From Microbulbifer hainanensis (lineage in GTDB: Bacteria > Pseudomonadota > Gammaproteobacteria > Pseudomonadales > Cellvibrionaceae), in assembly GCF_014904735.1 (NCBI RefSeq), contig NZ_JACZCR010000009.1, positions 1-64,000 on the forward strand: a stretch of 64,000 nucleotides of DNA. The letters run 5' to 3'. The position numbers and the translations under genes were made by a program. Of this stretch, positions 46,979 through 57,270 are shown one piece after another. Position 1 is the stretch's first letter, and each line of letters opens with the position of its first letter. Below the pieces are notes generated by a model. That model did no database searches, was not told the origin of the DNA, and was given only the letters and a program-made list of their open reading frames with translations.

Positions 46979-47641
46979 CTACGCCTTATAAAAACCGTGC
47001 TTGGCGAGAAACTCCACCGTCAGGCCCTCGCTGTCGGGCTTGGCGGCGGCATCGCCCAGCAGTAGCCGCTCGAGGTAACGCGCAATCAGGTCCACTTCCA
47101 GGTTGACCCGCGTACCGGCGGTATAGCCCCCCATTATGGTTTCCTGCAGCGTGTGCGGCACGATCGTCAGCTCGAACTCGGCGCCATCCACAGCGTTGAC
47201 CGTTAGGCTGGTGCCGTCGACGGTAATCGAGCCCTTGTGGGCGATATATTTGGCGAGGTTCTCCGGCGCGCGCACGCGGAAGCGTTCGGCGCGGGCCTCT
47301 TTCCGGCGCCACACCACCTCGCCGATGCCGTCCACATGGCCGCTAACGATATGGCCGCCGAGGCGGGTCTGCGGCGTCAGCGCCTTTTCCAGGTTGACCC
47401 GGTCGCCGGTTTTCCAGCTCTTCACACTGGTGACATCCAGGGTTTCGGCGGAGACATCGGCCCAGTAACCATCGCCGGGCAGCTCCACCACCGTCAGGCA
47501 GACGCCGTTGGTGGCGATACTGTCGCCCAGCTGCACATCGGACAGGTCGAGCTTGCCGCTTTTTACGCGCACGCGCAGGTCGCCGCCCAGGGGCTTCAAC
47601 TCAGTGACTTCGCCGATGGCTTCGATAATTCCAGTGAACAT
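46979..47641 (-). CDS. ribE: Riboflavin synthase alpha subunit
   Basis: 220 aa, two lumazine-binding repeats: residues about 1-97 (MFTGIIEAIGEV, NGVCLTVVEL) and 98-200 (GHIVSGHVDGIGEV, IDLTVNAV-type DGTSLTVNAVDG). It dismutates two ribityllumazines to riboflavin. ATG at 47641, 11 bp after ribD. Confidence 0.96.
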   Translation of the reverse strand: MFTGIIEAIGEVTELKPLGGDLRVRVKSGKLDLSDVQLGDSIATNGVCLTVVELPGDGYWADVSAETLDVTSVKSWKTGDRVNLEKALTPQTRLGGHIVSGHVDGIGEVVWRRKEARAERFRVRAPENLAKYIAHKGSITVDGTSLTVNAVDGAEFELTIVPHTLQETIMGGYTAGTRVNLEVDLIARYLERLLLGDAAAKPDSEGLTVEFLAKHGFYKA

Positions 47642-47652
47642 TCTCTGTACGC

Positions 47653-48783
47653 CTAGCGCTCAATATCTGTGGTGGCGGTAATCCGCCAGTCGTGCCCGAC
47701 TGCGCGCATGTCGGTAATCGTGATGGGCAGCACCGAGCCCATGCGTTCGATCGGCAGTTCAAACAGCGGCCGCGCCGTGCTGCCCAGCAATTTGGGCGCC
47801 ACATAGACGATCAGTTCGTCCACGTGCCCCCGGTACAGAAACTCGCCAGACAGGGTGGCACCGCTTTCCACAAGCACTTCGTTACACTCGCGCCGCGCCA
47901 GTTCCCGCAGCAGTGCCAGCAGGTCCACGCGGCCGGCGGGATCGGCAGGCAGCGTCACGACTTCGGCGCCGGCCTTTTCCAGCCGCTCGCGCCGCGATTG
48001 GTCCGCCTGTGCCGTTGTGACCACCAATGTGGGGGCGTCGCCCTGCAAAATAAAGGCGCGCGCCGGCGTGCGCAGCTTGCTGTCGACGATGACCCGCAAC
48101 GGCTGCACTTCGGCCGCAGCTTCCGCGGCGAGCAGTTCCAGCGCGATTTCGTCGGCGCGCACATTCATGTTCGGGTTGTCGAAACGCACGGTTTCCACCC
48201 CAGTGACGATGGCACAGCTGCGCGCGCGCAGGCGCTGCACGTCAGCGCGTGCGGCGGGGCCGGTGACCCACTTGGATTCGCCACTGGCCATGGCGGTGCG
48301 GCCGTCCAGGCTCATGGCGGACTTGCTGCGCACCAGCGGCAGCCCCAGTGTCATGCGCTTGATAAAGCCGGGATTCAGCGCGCGACAGGCCTCTTCCAGA
48401 ACCGGTCCGGCCACTTCAATGCCGGCCTCTTTCAGTTTGCGCAGACCGTCGCCGCCAACCGAGGGATTCGGGTCTTCCATGCCGTACACCACCTTTGCCA
48501 CGCCGGCGGCCACCAGGGCGTCGGCGCAGGGACCGGTACGGCCGGTATGACTGCAGGGTTCCAGAGTCACGTAGACAGTGGCTCCGCGCGCACGCTCGCC
48601 GGCCGCGTTGAGCGCTTCAATTTCGGCGTGGGGCATACCGGCCCGCTGGTGCCAGCCTTCACCGACGACGGTGCCGTCAGCAGCAGTAATCACGCAGCCG
48701 ACACGGGGATTGGGCATGGTGGTGTAGAGACCGCGTTCCGCCAGCTGGATCGCGCGGGCCATATGCGCCTGGGCGTTCTGCAT
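47653..48783 (-). CDS. ribD: Bifunctional riboflavin deaminase/reductase
   Basis: 376 aa. Deaminase: HAEIEALNAAGERA and PCSHTGRTGPC give the zinc site (about residues 50-85). Reductase: SMDGRTA-type KSAMSLDGRTAM near 160, followed by a dihydrofolate-reductase-like domain. It carries out the second and third riboflavin steps. The ATG overlaps the stop of nrdR by one base (TGATG); an adjacent GTG is the alternative. Translational coupling with nrdR is probable. Confidence 0.96.
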   Translation of the reverse strand: MQNAQAHMARAIQLAERGLYTTMPNPRVGCVITAADGTVVGEGWHQRAGMPHAEIEALNAAGERARGATVYVTLEPCSHTGRTGPCADALVAAGVAKVVYGMEDPNPSVGGDGLRKLKEAGIEVAGPVLEEACRALNPGFIKRMTLGLPLVRSKSAMSLDGRTAMASGESKWVTGPAARADVQRLRARSCAIVTGVETVRFDNPNMNVRADEIALELLAAEAAAEVQPLRVIVDSKLRTPARAFILQGDAPTLVVTTAQADQSRRERLEKAGAEVVTLPADPAGRVDLLALLRELARRECNEVLVESGATLSGEFLYRGHVDELIVYVAPKLLGSTARPLFELPIERMGSVLPITITDMRAVGHDWRITATTDIER

Positions 48784-49250
48784 CACGGCGTCTCCGGGCG
48801 CTTGCTGGTCAGCCGCTCGATCTCTTCACTGAAATCGCTGACATCCTCAAAACGCCGGTAAACCGATGCAAAGCGCACATAGGCCACCTGGTCGAGCTCG
48901 CGCAACTGTTCCATGACCAGCTCGCCAATGGCGCGGGCGGGCAGTTCGCGCTCGCCGGTGGCCTGCAACGCGTGCTTGATCTGGGATACCGCGGATTCCA
49001 CCCGCTCGGTGCTGACCGGGCGTTTCTCGACGGCGCGCTGGATACCCGCGCGCAGCTTGTCCTCGTTGAAGGGTTCACGCTGGCCGTTCTGCTTGATTAC
49101 CCGCGGCAACAACAGCTCGGCAGTTTCGAATGTGGTAAAGCGCTCGTGGCAGTCTAGACACTCGCGGCGGCGGCGCACCTGATCGCCCTCCGCCACCAGG
49201 CGAGAGTCGACGACCTTGGTTTCTTCCGCGCTGCAGAAAGGACAGTGCAT
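48783..49250 (-). CDS. nrdR: Transcriptional repressor NrdR
   Basis: 155 aa; senses ATP/dATP and represses ribonucleotide reductase genes. N-terminal zinc ribbon MHCPFC...[12 protein letters not shown], followed by the ATP-cone ([21 protein letters not shown]... and [10 protein letters not shown]). It heads the nrdR-ribD-ribE-ribBA-ribH-nusB-thiL-pgpA series. Confidence 0.97.
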   Translation of the reverse strand: MHCPFCSAEETKVVDSRLVAEGDQVRRRRECLDCHERFTTFETAELLLPRVIKQNGQREPFNEDKLRAGIQRAVEKRPVSTERVESAVSQIKHALQATGERELPARAIGELVMEQLRELDQVAYVRFASVYRRFEDVSDFSEEIERLTSKRPETP

Positions 49251-49344
49251 GGGGAAATCGGCCCTGGGGGTTGGAAAACGGGCCGCAGTCTACCACAAGC
49301 CGAGCGCCGGGGCGCCACACGGCGACGCCCCAGGGACCGCACTG

Positions 49345-50442
49345 CTACAGGGCTTCCCGCTCTATGATGCGGTTCCAGAGCTTGTGGCGCAGCGCCAACA
49401 CGCCCGGGTCTGTGGCTTCGGGGATCCAGGTGTTGCCCAGGGCCTCCTGGGCCGGATAGACGATCGGATTGGCACGCAGGGCCTCATCGACGAAGGGGCC
49501 CGCCTCGATATTGGCATTGGCGAACTGGGTCTCGTTACTGATCTCAGCGATGACCTGCGGGCGCAGCAGGTAGCTCATCAGCTTATAAGCGGCGTCCTTG
49601 TTGGGCGCATTGGCGGGCATGGCCACCGTATCGATCCACAGCGGGAAGCCCTCTTTTGGCATGATGTAGCGGATATCGAACGGCTTGCCGGCGCGGCGCG
49701 CCTGCTGCTGTGCCTGCAGAATATCACCGCTCCAACCGTGCACCATGCAGCGCTTGCCACTGGCCAGCTCCTCGACATAGTCGCCGGAGTCGAAATCGGT
49801 GACGTAGAGGCGCACCTTGGCCAGCAGATTGGCGACCATCAGCTGGTGTGCCGTTTTCGTGCTGCCGGGCTTCTTGCCCAGGTACTTGAGGCCGACGTCG
49901 AAGATTTCCTCTGGCGAGCGCAGCAGGGTCACACCGCAGTGGGCCAGCTTGGCCAGGTTGTCCGGGTCGAACAGCAGGTCCCAGCTGTCGGCAGGCAGCT
50001 GACCGCCATAAGCCTCGCGCACAGCTTGCACGTTGTAGCCGATACCGACGGTGCCCCACAGATAGGGGAAGGCGTACTCGTTGTGCGGATCCGAACTCTG
50101 CAGACGCTGCATAAACAGCGGATCGTTGTTCGACCAGCCCGGCAACCGACTGCGGTCCAGCTTGGCGAGCATGCCGCCGGCGATATAGCCGGGCAGATTC
50201 TCTGAGCTGGGCACGATCACATCGAACTTCTGGCCCTCGTCGATCCACTTGTGCTCGAGTTCCTCGATATCGTCGAACTCGTAGTAATGCACCTTGATAC
50301 CCGTCTCTTTCTCGAAATTGGCGAGGGTATCTTTGGCAATGTAGTGGGACCAGTTGGCAAAATACAGATCCTCTGCGGCGGCGCCCTGCACGAGGCTGGT
50401 TACCAGCAGCAGGGCGCCCAGGATTATTTTTATGGTGCGCAT
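49345..50442 (-). CDS. Polyamine-type ABC transporter substrate-binding protein (orphan)
   Basis: 365 aa with signal peptide (to about residue 22). PotD/PotF-like periplasmic binding protein: NWSHYIAKDTLANFEKETGIKV, YYEFDDIEELEHKW, FDVIVPSSENLPG, LWGTVGIGYN, and a C-terminal MPANAPNKDAAYKLMSYLL. The matching ATPase and permeases are not in the window, so it may serve a remote transporter or act as a polyamine sensor. It separates glyA from nrdR, which are commonly adjacent. Confidence 0.9.
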   Translation of the reverse strand: MRTIKIILGALLLVTSLVQGAAAEDLYFANWSHYIAKDTLANFEKETGIKVHYYEFDDIEELEHKWIDEGQKFDVIVPSSENLPGYIAGGMLAKLDRSRLPGWSNNDPLFMQRLQSSDPHNEYAFPYLWGTVGIGYNVQAVREAYGGQLPADSWDLLFDPDNLAKLAHCGVTLLRSPEEIFDVGLKYLGKKPGSTKTAHQLMVANLLAKVRLYVTDFDSGDYVEELASGKRCMVHGWSGDILQAQQQARRAGKPFDIRYIMPKEGFPLWIDTVAMPANAPNKDAAYKLMSYLLRPQVIAEISNETQFANANIEAGPFVDEALRANPIVYPAQEALGNTWIPEATDPGVLALRHKLWNRIIEREAL

Positions 50443-50703
50443 GCTCTTCCCCTTGTTGCAGCCAGGCTGCAGGAATTTCTGGGTTCCGACAGCGACAGCC
50501 TCCCAGCCATCAAAGACGGAATTGGATTCCGGTGTCGCTCTCGCAGTTACGGAAGCGGATGCAACCGCTCCCTGTACTGCAAAATGCCGGCCAAAACCCT
50601 AAGCCGAACATTTATTCGGCTTTCTGGTCGCGGCTATTAAAGCAGAAAAATGCGCGAGACTCACGGATAGGTGGGAAAAATTGCGGGGAAGGTCGTCAGG
50701 CAT
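50443..50703. other. Intergenic region upstream of the polyamine-binding gene
   Basis: The gap between the two genes is 315 bp. The only notable item is AAGCCGAA-N6-TTCGGCTT at 50601-50622, an 8-bp inverted repeat with a three-base U-run (plus strand), perhaps a weak terminator or leader hairpin. Confidence 0.45.
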
Positions 50704-50733
50704 AAAAAAAGCGACTCGTCGGGAGCCGCTTTT
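50704..50733 (-). terminator. Rho-independent terminator of glyA
   Basis: AAGCG/CGCTT plus CTC/GAG pairs, with one mismatch, and a seven-base U-run on the minus strand, about 25 bases after the glyA stop. Confidence 0.88.
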
Positions 50734-50757
50734 CGGAAGACTTCTACACGAAATAGA

Positions 50758-52023
<1,266 letters not shown>

Positions 52024-52117
52024 GGTGTTCCCTCGGTAATGCGGGCTGAGTACAGACTGGGTGAAACTATAGAAAGGCGCGCATTGTACACCAAGGAAAT
52101 CGGCACTGCGCGAATAT

Positions 52118-52146
52118 GACGACGCGGTCAGAAAGACCGCGTCGTC
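52118..52146. other. Perfect 12-bp hairpin upstream of glyA
   Basis: GACGACGCGGTC, five-base loop AGAAA, GACCGCGTCGTC. It sits between the divergent-in-promoter glyA start and the end of the outer-membrane protein gene and has no strong U-run. It probably terminates or insulates the OMP transcript. Confidence 0.6.
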
Positions 52147-52214
52147 GGGCCCACTCACACTAAAACCGCAACGCGATTATCAAATGTAGTGTGAACAGGC
52201 GCTTGGCAGGAAAA

Positions 52215-52694
52215 TCAGAAGTTCAGCGTCATGGTGCCGGACCAGAAGCCGATATCTTCATCGATCATGGTGTATTCCAGTTCGACGTTGGTATTGGGGC
52301 TGACATTGAGGCCCACACCACCACCGAGGGAGATACCGGTGTCGCTGCCGAAATAGTCGACGTCTTCATGCACCACGCCCAGGCGGCCCTTGAAGTAGAT
52401 ATCGCCATAGGAGCGGTAAGTGCCATAAGCGCCGAGGGTCTCGACGTCGATATCCACATCGCGGCTAAACACGTCGGCATCGCCGCTGATCAGCGAGTTG
52501 GTGTACTCAGCCTCGAAGCCCCAGCCGGACGGCAGGGTGTAACCGCCGCGCAGGCCGACATTGAGCGGGCTGTCGGCGTGGTTCAAATCGATATCCATCA
52601 GGCCCACAGTGCCTCCCCAGTATGCACCCTCGGCGTAGGCGGCAGAAGAACCGACCAGTGCCAGCGCGGCGATGCCTTTGACAATATTACGCAT
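52215..52694 (-). CDS. Small outer-membrane beta-barrel protein
   Basis: 159 aa. Signal peptide (MRNIVKGIAALALVGSSAAYA), then alternating amphipathic strands with Gly/Tyr/Asp (LNVGLRGGYTLPSGWGFEAEY, ETLGAYGTYRSYGDIYFKGRLG, ISLGGGVGLNVSPNTNVELEY) and a C-terminal aromatic residue (MTLNF) as required for BAM. It fits the eight-stranded OmpW/OmpA-like porin-family barrel. Function unknown. Confidence 0.85.
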   Translation of the reverse strand: MRNIVKGIAALALVGSSAAYAEGAYWGGTVGLMDIDLNHADSPLNVGLRGGYTLPSGWGFEAEYTNSLISGDADVFSRDVDIDVETLGAYGTYRSYGDIYFKGRLGVVHEDVDYFGSDTGISLGGGVGLNVSPNTNVELEYTMIDEDIGFWSGTMTLNF

Positions 52695-53036
52695 TGGAAA
52701 CCCCCAATATTGATGTTCCGAAAAGTTGCGCGGATTCTAACCAGCTTTATCCCTGCGAAACATTACCCGGGTCACACAAGTGCGAGGTATTTTCCGCAAG
52801 GCACACTCTGACCATTGCTGGTTGAGATTTGTTCCATTCCCACTGCAGGCAACAGCATCGCACGATTGTCCGCGACCACCCGACCACAACCGATCAAAAA
52901 ACAACCACCTCTTCCGCTGCAGCTGCAACAGAAACGTCACCAATCCTTAACTGCGCAGCAGTAGTCTCTGGTGCCAGTCGCGAACGCCCGCCGCCGTTGC
53001 GACCATAATAATTAACGAACAAAAAAGGAGTACGCC
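52695..53036. other. 342-bp divergent intergenic region
   Basis: It contains promoters for the outer-membrane protein (-) and the lipoprotein (+); CATAATAAT at 53004 is a plausible -10 for the latter, and AAAAAAGGAG its ribosome site. Nothing else is recognisable. Confidence 0.5.
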
Positions 53037-53435
53037 GTGCGCTCACCTCTCATCCTGCTCGCAGTCCTGCTTTCCGGTTGTGCCGCCACCCTGCCCGCGC
53101 CGGAAATTACCATCACCGGTACCGTCGTCCAGGACGACGGAAAATTCTATCTGCAGGGAGACAATTCAAAATATCACCTGAACTCCATGCCACAGCTTCA
53201 CTATGACAACTACCTGGGTCGCGAACTGGTCGTAAAAGGCCAGGTTCCAGAGCAGTGCAATCAAGTGTGGCAGGACGCCATCGTCAAAGTTGGCGACGAT
53301 GCGGAGATGGTTGATATGAACCGGGTGGACTGGTCCCCGTGTATCGAACCGCAGAAAGTCAGCCTGGTTACCGACATGGGCAATGAGCTGGTTTACGACT
53401 GGCAAAAAATTGATCTGCAGGACTACTACTTCTAA
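53037..53435 (+). CDS. Small lipoprotein of unknown function
   Basis: 132 aa. The GTG start has a strong AAGGAG site. The lipobox LLSGC puts the modified cysteine at residue 15. The remainder resembles a small OB-like beta barrel (ITGTVVQDDGKFYLQGDNSKYHL, LGRELVVKGQVPEQ) with two cysteines that may pair. It is probably anchored to the outer or inner membrane. No family assigned. Confidence 0.82.
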   Translation: MRSPLILLAVLLSGCAATLPAPEITITGTVVQDDGKFYLQGDNSKYHLNSMPQLHYDNYLGRELVVKGQVPEQCNQVWQDAIVKVGDDAEMVDMNRVDWSPCIEPQKVSLVTDMGNELVYDWQKIDLQDYYF

Positions 53436-53574
53436 GCAAAACCGAAACCGGCGCGCCAATCCGCGCGCCCGGTTTGCAACGGACTCCTAACCCCTGGATT
53501 CCGTGAATTTGCACGCCTCGCGGCGGCACGTTTGCGTCCCTTTCATCACTTCTGCCCCACCTACCCCGTGCTAC

Positions 53575-53588
53575 TTGATCCAGGTCAA
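53575..53588 (+). promoter_or_regulatory. Fnr/Anr box upstream of the hemerythrin gene
   Basis: TTGATCCAGGTCAA matches TTGAT-N4-ATCAA with one mismatch, 57 bases before the hemerythrin ATG and within the range of a class II Fnr site. Confidence 0.72.
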
Positions 53589-53645
53589 TTCGCCAAGTGA
53601 CCGACCAGCAACAATGGTAATACCGGAAACCGAAGGAGATGGGCA

Positions 53646-54218
53646 ATGAACCGTATCTACCGGCAGCTCTGCCGCGATCACAAACATATGCAACAACTGC
53701 TCGACGCCTTCGAACACCTGCTGCAGGAACTCGGAAGGCGTGACCGCGATCCCTCGACACTCGGCCTGATTCTCGACGCCCTCGATTACATCTCGGTTTA
53801 CCCCGATCGCTGGCATCACCCAGTAGAAGACCTGGTGTTCGAGTGCCTGCTGGAGAAGCCCATCGATAATCGCGCTGCAGTGATGGGCACCATGGCCGAG
53901 CACCGCAAGATCGCCTCCGCGACGCGGCACATGAACACCCTGTTTTACGCCGTCGCCAACGACGCAGCTGTCGTGCGCGAGAAACTGTTGGGAGCAGCGC
54001 GGGATTACCTGAAGCTGCAGCGCGACCACATGCAGCGGGAAAACTGCGTGATCTTTCCTCTGGTCGAGCAGCATTTAACCAAAAACGACTGGGCCACGAT
54101 TCAGGAAAACCTGCAACTGCAGCGGGATCCTCTGTTTAATCCCGGCCTGAAACGGATGTACGACGCACTGCACGAGCATCTTATTGAACCGGCTTGCCCA
54201 TTGGTCGCCACGGCCTGA
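53646..54218 (+). CDS. Hemerythrin-domain protein
   Basis: 190 aa. A hemerythrin HHE-type four-helix bundle spans about residues 1-145, with the iron-ligand candidates His12/His14 (CRDHKHM), WHHPVEDLVFE, EHRKIA and the YLKLQRDHMQRENCVIFP block. It may store or sense oxygen or nitric oxide in the cytoplasm. An Fnr-type box upstream and an fnr gene nearby indicate induction when oxygen is low. The SpoIIAA-like gene begins 34 bp downstream, probably in the same operon. Confidence 0.9.
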   Translation: MNRIYRQLCRDHKHMQQLLDAFEHLLQELGRRDRDPSTLGLILDALDYISVYPDRWHHPVEDLVFECLLEKPIDNRAAVMGTMAEHRKIASATRHMNTLFYAVANDAAVVREKLLGAARDYLKLQRDHMQRENCVIFPLVEQHLTKNDWATIQENLQLQRDPLFNPGLKRMYDALHEHLIEPACPLVATA

Positions 54219-54252
54219 GCACCACTAACAAACCACTGACAAGGAGATCACC

Positions 54253-54708
54253 ATGAGTAAATGCAGTCGCCACGGCATTTCCATTGGCGTCGAGAGAATC
54301 GACAGCGAGTTCTTTCTCTATTTCAAAGCCATCGGTCGCTTAACTCACGACGATTACGCGCAGATCACGCCCCTGATCGACTTCGCGCTGCAGGAAGTGA
54401 AAGCGCCTCAGGTAAAGGCACTGATGGACATCAGGGAATTCGAGGGCTGGGAACTGCGCGCAGCCTGGGATGACTTTAAGTTGGGACTCAAGCACGGCAA
54501 CGAATTCATACGGGTTGCGCTGCTCGGTGACGAGAAATGGCAAAAAACGGCTGCGCGGATTGCCAACTGGTTTATCGCCGGCGAAGTCCGCTATTTCGAA
54601 GATCACGACGAAGCGCTGGATTGGCTATCAGAACCACAGGCAGAAGACGCGGACAAGACCGAAACCGCGAGTCTGTGGCAGTACCCGACCTTTCCCCCTT
54701 ATCAGTGA
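54253..54708 (+). CDS. SpoIIAA-like (STAS-type) protein
   Basis: 151 aa. SpoIIAA-like fold: EFFLYFKAIGRLTHDDYAQITPLIDFAL, KALMDIREFEGWELRAAWDDFKLGLKHG, VALLGDEKWQKTAARIANWF and RYFEDHDEALDWL. Such cytosolic lipid-binding or STAS proteins are common near respiratory genes; the exact role is not established. A good AAGGAG site precedes the ATG, and the gene follows the hemerythrin gene. Confidence 0.87.
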   Translation: MSKCSRHGISIGVERIDSEFFLYFKAIGRLTHDDYAQITPLIDFALQEVKAPQVKALMDIREFEGWELRAAWDDFKLGLKHGNEFIRVALLGDEKWQKTAARIANWFIAGEVRYFEDHDEALDWLSEPQAEDADKTETASLWQYPTFPPYQ

Positions 54709-54730
54709 TCGCTGCTGGCGGGAATGTGGG

Positions 54731-55471
54731 TCAGTTGTCGTAACTGCAGTGCGTACCCGCCAGTTCACTCAAACCGATAAGGTCGAGGATAGTGACCTCG
54801 CGGCCACTGACGCGGATCAGCTGCTCTTTCTGAAAACGGGAAAACAGCCGGCTGACAGTTTCCGCCGTGAGCCCGAGGTAGTTGGCAATATCCGTGCGCG
54901 GCATCGATAGCACGAACTGATTGGCGGAATAGCCGCGGCGCGCGTAACGGCTGGAGATATTGATCAGCAGCGCCGCCAGCCGCGTGTCCGCAGAGCGCTT
55001 GCCCAGCAGCATTAGTATCTCGTTTTCCTGACGCAACTCATCGGAAAAGATGCTGTAGATCTGCTGCTGCAGCGCCGGTACCTGCTGCGCCAGGGTCTCG
55101 AGCAGGGAAAAAGGCAGCACGCAGACGCTGCTGTCCTCCAGTGCCTCGGCATAACTGGGATGGGATTTGCTGCTGTAGGCATCGAGCCCCAGCAGCTCAC
55201 CAGGCAGGGCGAAGTGCGTGACCTGAGTGTTGCCGTCGGCGGCGATGACCGCGGATTTGAAACTGCCGGAGCGGATGGCATACAGATTGTCGAACGGATC
55301 CCCGGCGTGAAACAGGGCTTCGCCGGCCTTGATGACCTTCTTGCGGCGGGTAACCTGTTCGAGCCGGTCGATATCCTCCCGCGACAGGCCGCCTGGCAGG
55401 CACAGGCGCCGCACCGAACAGCTGCCGCAACTGACCGCTACCGATGAATCTGCCGACCCGGACTTCGCCAT
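54731..55471 (-). CDS. fnr: Fnr/Anr-type oxygen-sensing transcriptional regulator
   Basis: 246 aa, Crp-Fnr family. Cys15, Cys18, Cys24 and Cys117 match the four ligands of the oxygen-sensitive [4Fe-4S] cluster. A cNMP-like beta barrel (about 35-140) is followed by the helix-turn-helix with recognition helix LTAETVSRLFSRF, whose Glu and Arg positions are those of Fnr, so TTGAT-N4-ATCAA boxes are expected targets. Two such boxes lie within this window. It is convergent with the SpoIIAA-like gene and lies 69 bp after hemN on the same strand. Confidence 0.95.
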   Translation of the reverse strand: MAKSGSADSSVAVSCGSCSVRRLCLPGGLSREDIDRLEQVTRRKKVIKAGEALFHAGDPFDNLYAIRSGSFKSAVIAADGNTQVTHFALPGELLGLDAYSSKSHPSYAEALEDSSVCVLPFSLLETLAQQVPALQQQIYSIFSDELRQENEILMLLGKRSADTRLAALLINISSRYARRGYSANQFVLSMPRTDIANYLGLTAETVSRLFSRFQKEQLIRVSGREVTILDLIGLSELAGTHCSYDN

Positions 55472-55540
55472 GGAAATCTCCGCCCTACAATCTCATTGAA
55501 CCTTGGTACGGAAGTGACTCCGTCCCCGCATAGTACACCT

Positions 55541-56917
55541 TCACAACACGCGGGAATAGCGTGCCCCTGTGGCCTCGGCTCCGTGCAGGTAGCGGTCGAA
55601 AGCGGCGGCAGCATTGCGCAGGAACCAGCGACCACGTGGAGTGACCTCCAACGTCGCATCATCCTCGCGCAACAGGCCATCGGAGAACATCGGCTGCAGG
55701 CGGCGGCGCTCGGCAAGAAAATACTCATCGAACGGCGCACCCGCGCGGCGCGCGGCCTCCGCCTTGTCGACCCGCAACCGGCACATCAGCTCTGCGATCA
55801 GCCACTGGCGCAGGCGGTCGTCGCTGTCGAGCAGCCAGCCGCGGCTGACTGCCGAGCCCCGAGCGGCAATCTCCCGGGCATAGTCCTTCAGGCCGTGCTG
55901 GTTCTGCCAGAAACCGTCGCGACTGGCACTGATTGCGGAAGCCCCCAGCCCCACCAGCGCATCCGCCGGCATCAGCGTATAGCCCTGGAAATTGCGCGCC
56001 AGCCCGCCGGTGCGCGCCGCCGCGGCCAGAGGGTCTGTCGGCAGGGCGAAGTGGTCCATACCGATAAACTCGTACCCTGCCGCACCCAGACGGGATACCG
56101 CCGCCAGCTGCATTTCGACCTTTTCCTGCGGCCCCGGAATCAGGTCGGTTTCGATCAGCCGCTGCGCCTTGAAGCGGTGTGGCAGGTGCGCATAGTGGTA
56201 CAGCGCAATGCGATCTGGCGCCAGCGCGATCACGCGGTCCAGCGTCCGCTCGAGACCGGCGACATCTTGCCGCGGCAGCCCGTAGATCAGGTCGTAGGAA
56301 ATCGACGTGAAGCCGCGCTCGCGCGCCGCCTCGGTCAATTCTGCCACCGCCTCGGCGCTGCAGATGCGATTGACCGCGTGCTGCACATCGATATTGAAAT
56401 CCTGGATGCCCATGCTGAGCCGGTTGAACCCCAGCTCGCGCAGGGTATCCAGGGTATCGAGCTCCAGCGTGCGCGGATCTGCCTCGATGCTGTATTCCAC
56501 ATCGTCGCCGGTACGCAAATCGAAGACCTCGCCCAGTCCGTGCACCAGCCGGCGCAGGTCGCCGTCGTTCAGGTAGGTGGGGGTCCCTCCGCCCAGATGC
56601 AGTTGCACCACCGGCGCCGTCAGGCGCCCGCGGTAACCGCGCGCTTCCTGCAGCAACTGGTCCAGGTAGCTGGCAGCGAGCCCGTACTGGTGGGTGATCA
56701 CCTTGTTGCAGGCGCAGAAATAGCACAGCGAACGACAGAAGGGGACGTGCACATAGAGCGACAGGCTGCGCGCATCTTCCAGCGCGCGCCAGGGCTCCGC
56801 CCCCTGCAACGGCGCAAAGCGATCCGCCGTGGGATAGGACGTATAGCGGGGACAGGGCCCGGCATAACGGGATAACAATTTCGCGGAAAGCCCCGCGCGC
56901 TGGGTGGTTTGTACCAT
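55541..56917 (-). CDS. hemN: Oxygen-independent coproporphyrinogen III oxidase
   Basis: 458 aa radical-SAM enzyme. The cluster motif is CRSLCYFCAC (Cys61, 65, 68), followed by LHLGGGTPTYL, YSIEADPRTL, MGIQDFN and YDLIYGLPRQ. It makes protoporphyrinogen precursors when oxygen is absent. A perfect Fnr box lies 55 bases upstream and fnr is just downstream, the classic arrangement. Confidence 0.96.
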   Translation of the reverse strand: MVQTTQRAGLSAKLLSRYAGPCPRYTSYPTADRFAPLQGAEPWRALEDARSLSLYVHVPFCRSLCYFCACNKVITHQYGLAASYLDQLLQEARGYRGRLTAPVVQLHLGGGTPTYLNDGDLRRLVHGLGEVFDLRTGDDVEYSIEADPRTLELDTLDTLRELGFNRLSMGIQDFNIDVQHAVNRICSAEAVAELTEAARERGFTSISYDLIYGLPRQDVAGLERTLDRVIALAPDRIALYHYAHLPHRFKAQRLIETDLIPGPQEKVEMQLAAVSRLGAAGYEFIGMDHFALPTDPLAAAARTGGLARNFQGYTLMPADALVGLGASAISASRDGFWQNQHGLKDYAREIAARGSAVSRGWLLDSDDRLRQWLIAELMCRLRVDKAEAARRAGAPFDEYFLAERRRLQPMFSDGLLREDDATLEVTPRGRWFLRNAAAAFDRYLHGAEATGARYSRVL

Positions 56918-56971
56918 GCTTGGTTACCTCTGCTGATGCGCAGAGGCTAACCGCGGCCGGATATCCCGCTC

Positions 56972-56985
56972 TTGATGCAGATCAA
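56972..56985. promoter_or_regulatory. Perfect Fnr/Anr box between hemN and a small gene
   Basis: TTGATGCAGATCAA is an exact TTGAT-N4-ATCAA. It can serve hemN on the minus strand (55 bases from its ATG) and the 71-aa gene on the plus strand (59 bases from its ATG). Confidence 0.85.
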
Positions 56986-57043
56986 CTTATCGCTGTACGA
57001 GCCGCATACGCTGACCCTATCAACCGGAAATAAAGCAAATAAG

Positions 57044-57259
57044 ATGAACGAAACAGTTGAACAGGCCCCGCAAAGGTTTGAAGCCTGCATTTTCTTCGAT
57101 GGCAAACTACTGGAACAGCGGCGCGGCAATGACGCACAAGAACTGGAAGTCTGGATGCTCAGTGCAGCCGGCGACAGTGGCAATTTCAGCGGCAACATCG
57201 TCGACCGCCAGAACAACGGCAAGCTGGTCAAAGCCTTCCGCCGCACGGCGCCCGACTAG
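57044..57259 (+). CDS. Small hypothetical protein, 71 aa, probable Fnr target
   Basis: Not recognised. The ATG at 57044 begins MNETVEQAPQ; a weak AATAAG precedes it. No cysteine pairs or membrane segment; one cysteine near residue 14 (FEACIFFDGKLLEQ). Probably cytosolic. Its location divergent from hemN across a perfect Fnr box suggests low-oxygen expression. Convergent with the next gene. Short, so moderate confidence. Confidence 0.6.
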   Translation: MNETVEQAPQRFEACIFFDGKLLEQRRGNDAQELEVWMLSAAGDSGNFSGNIVDRQNNGKLVKAFRRTAPD

Positions 57260-57270
57260 GTACCCGGCCC

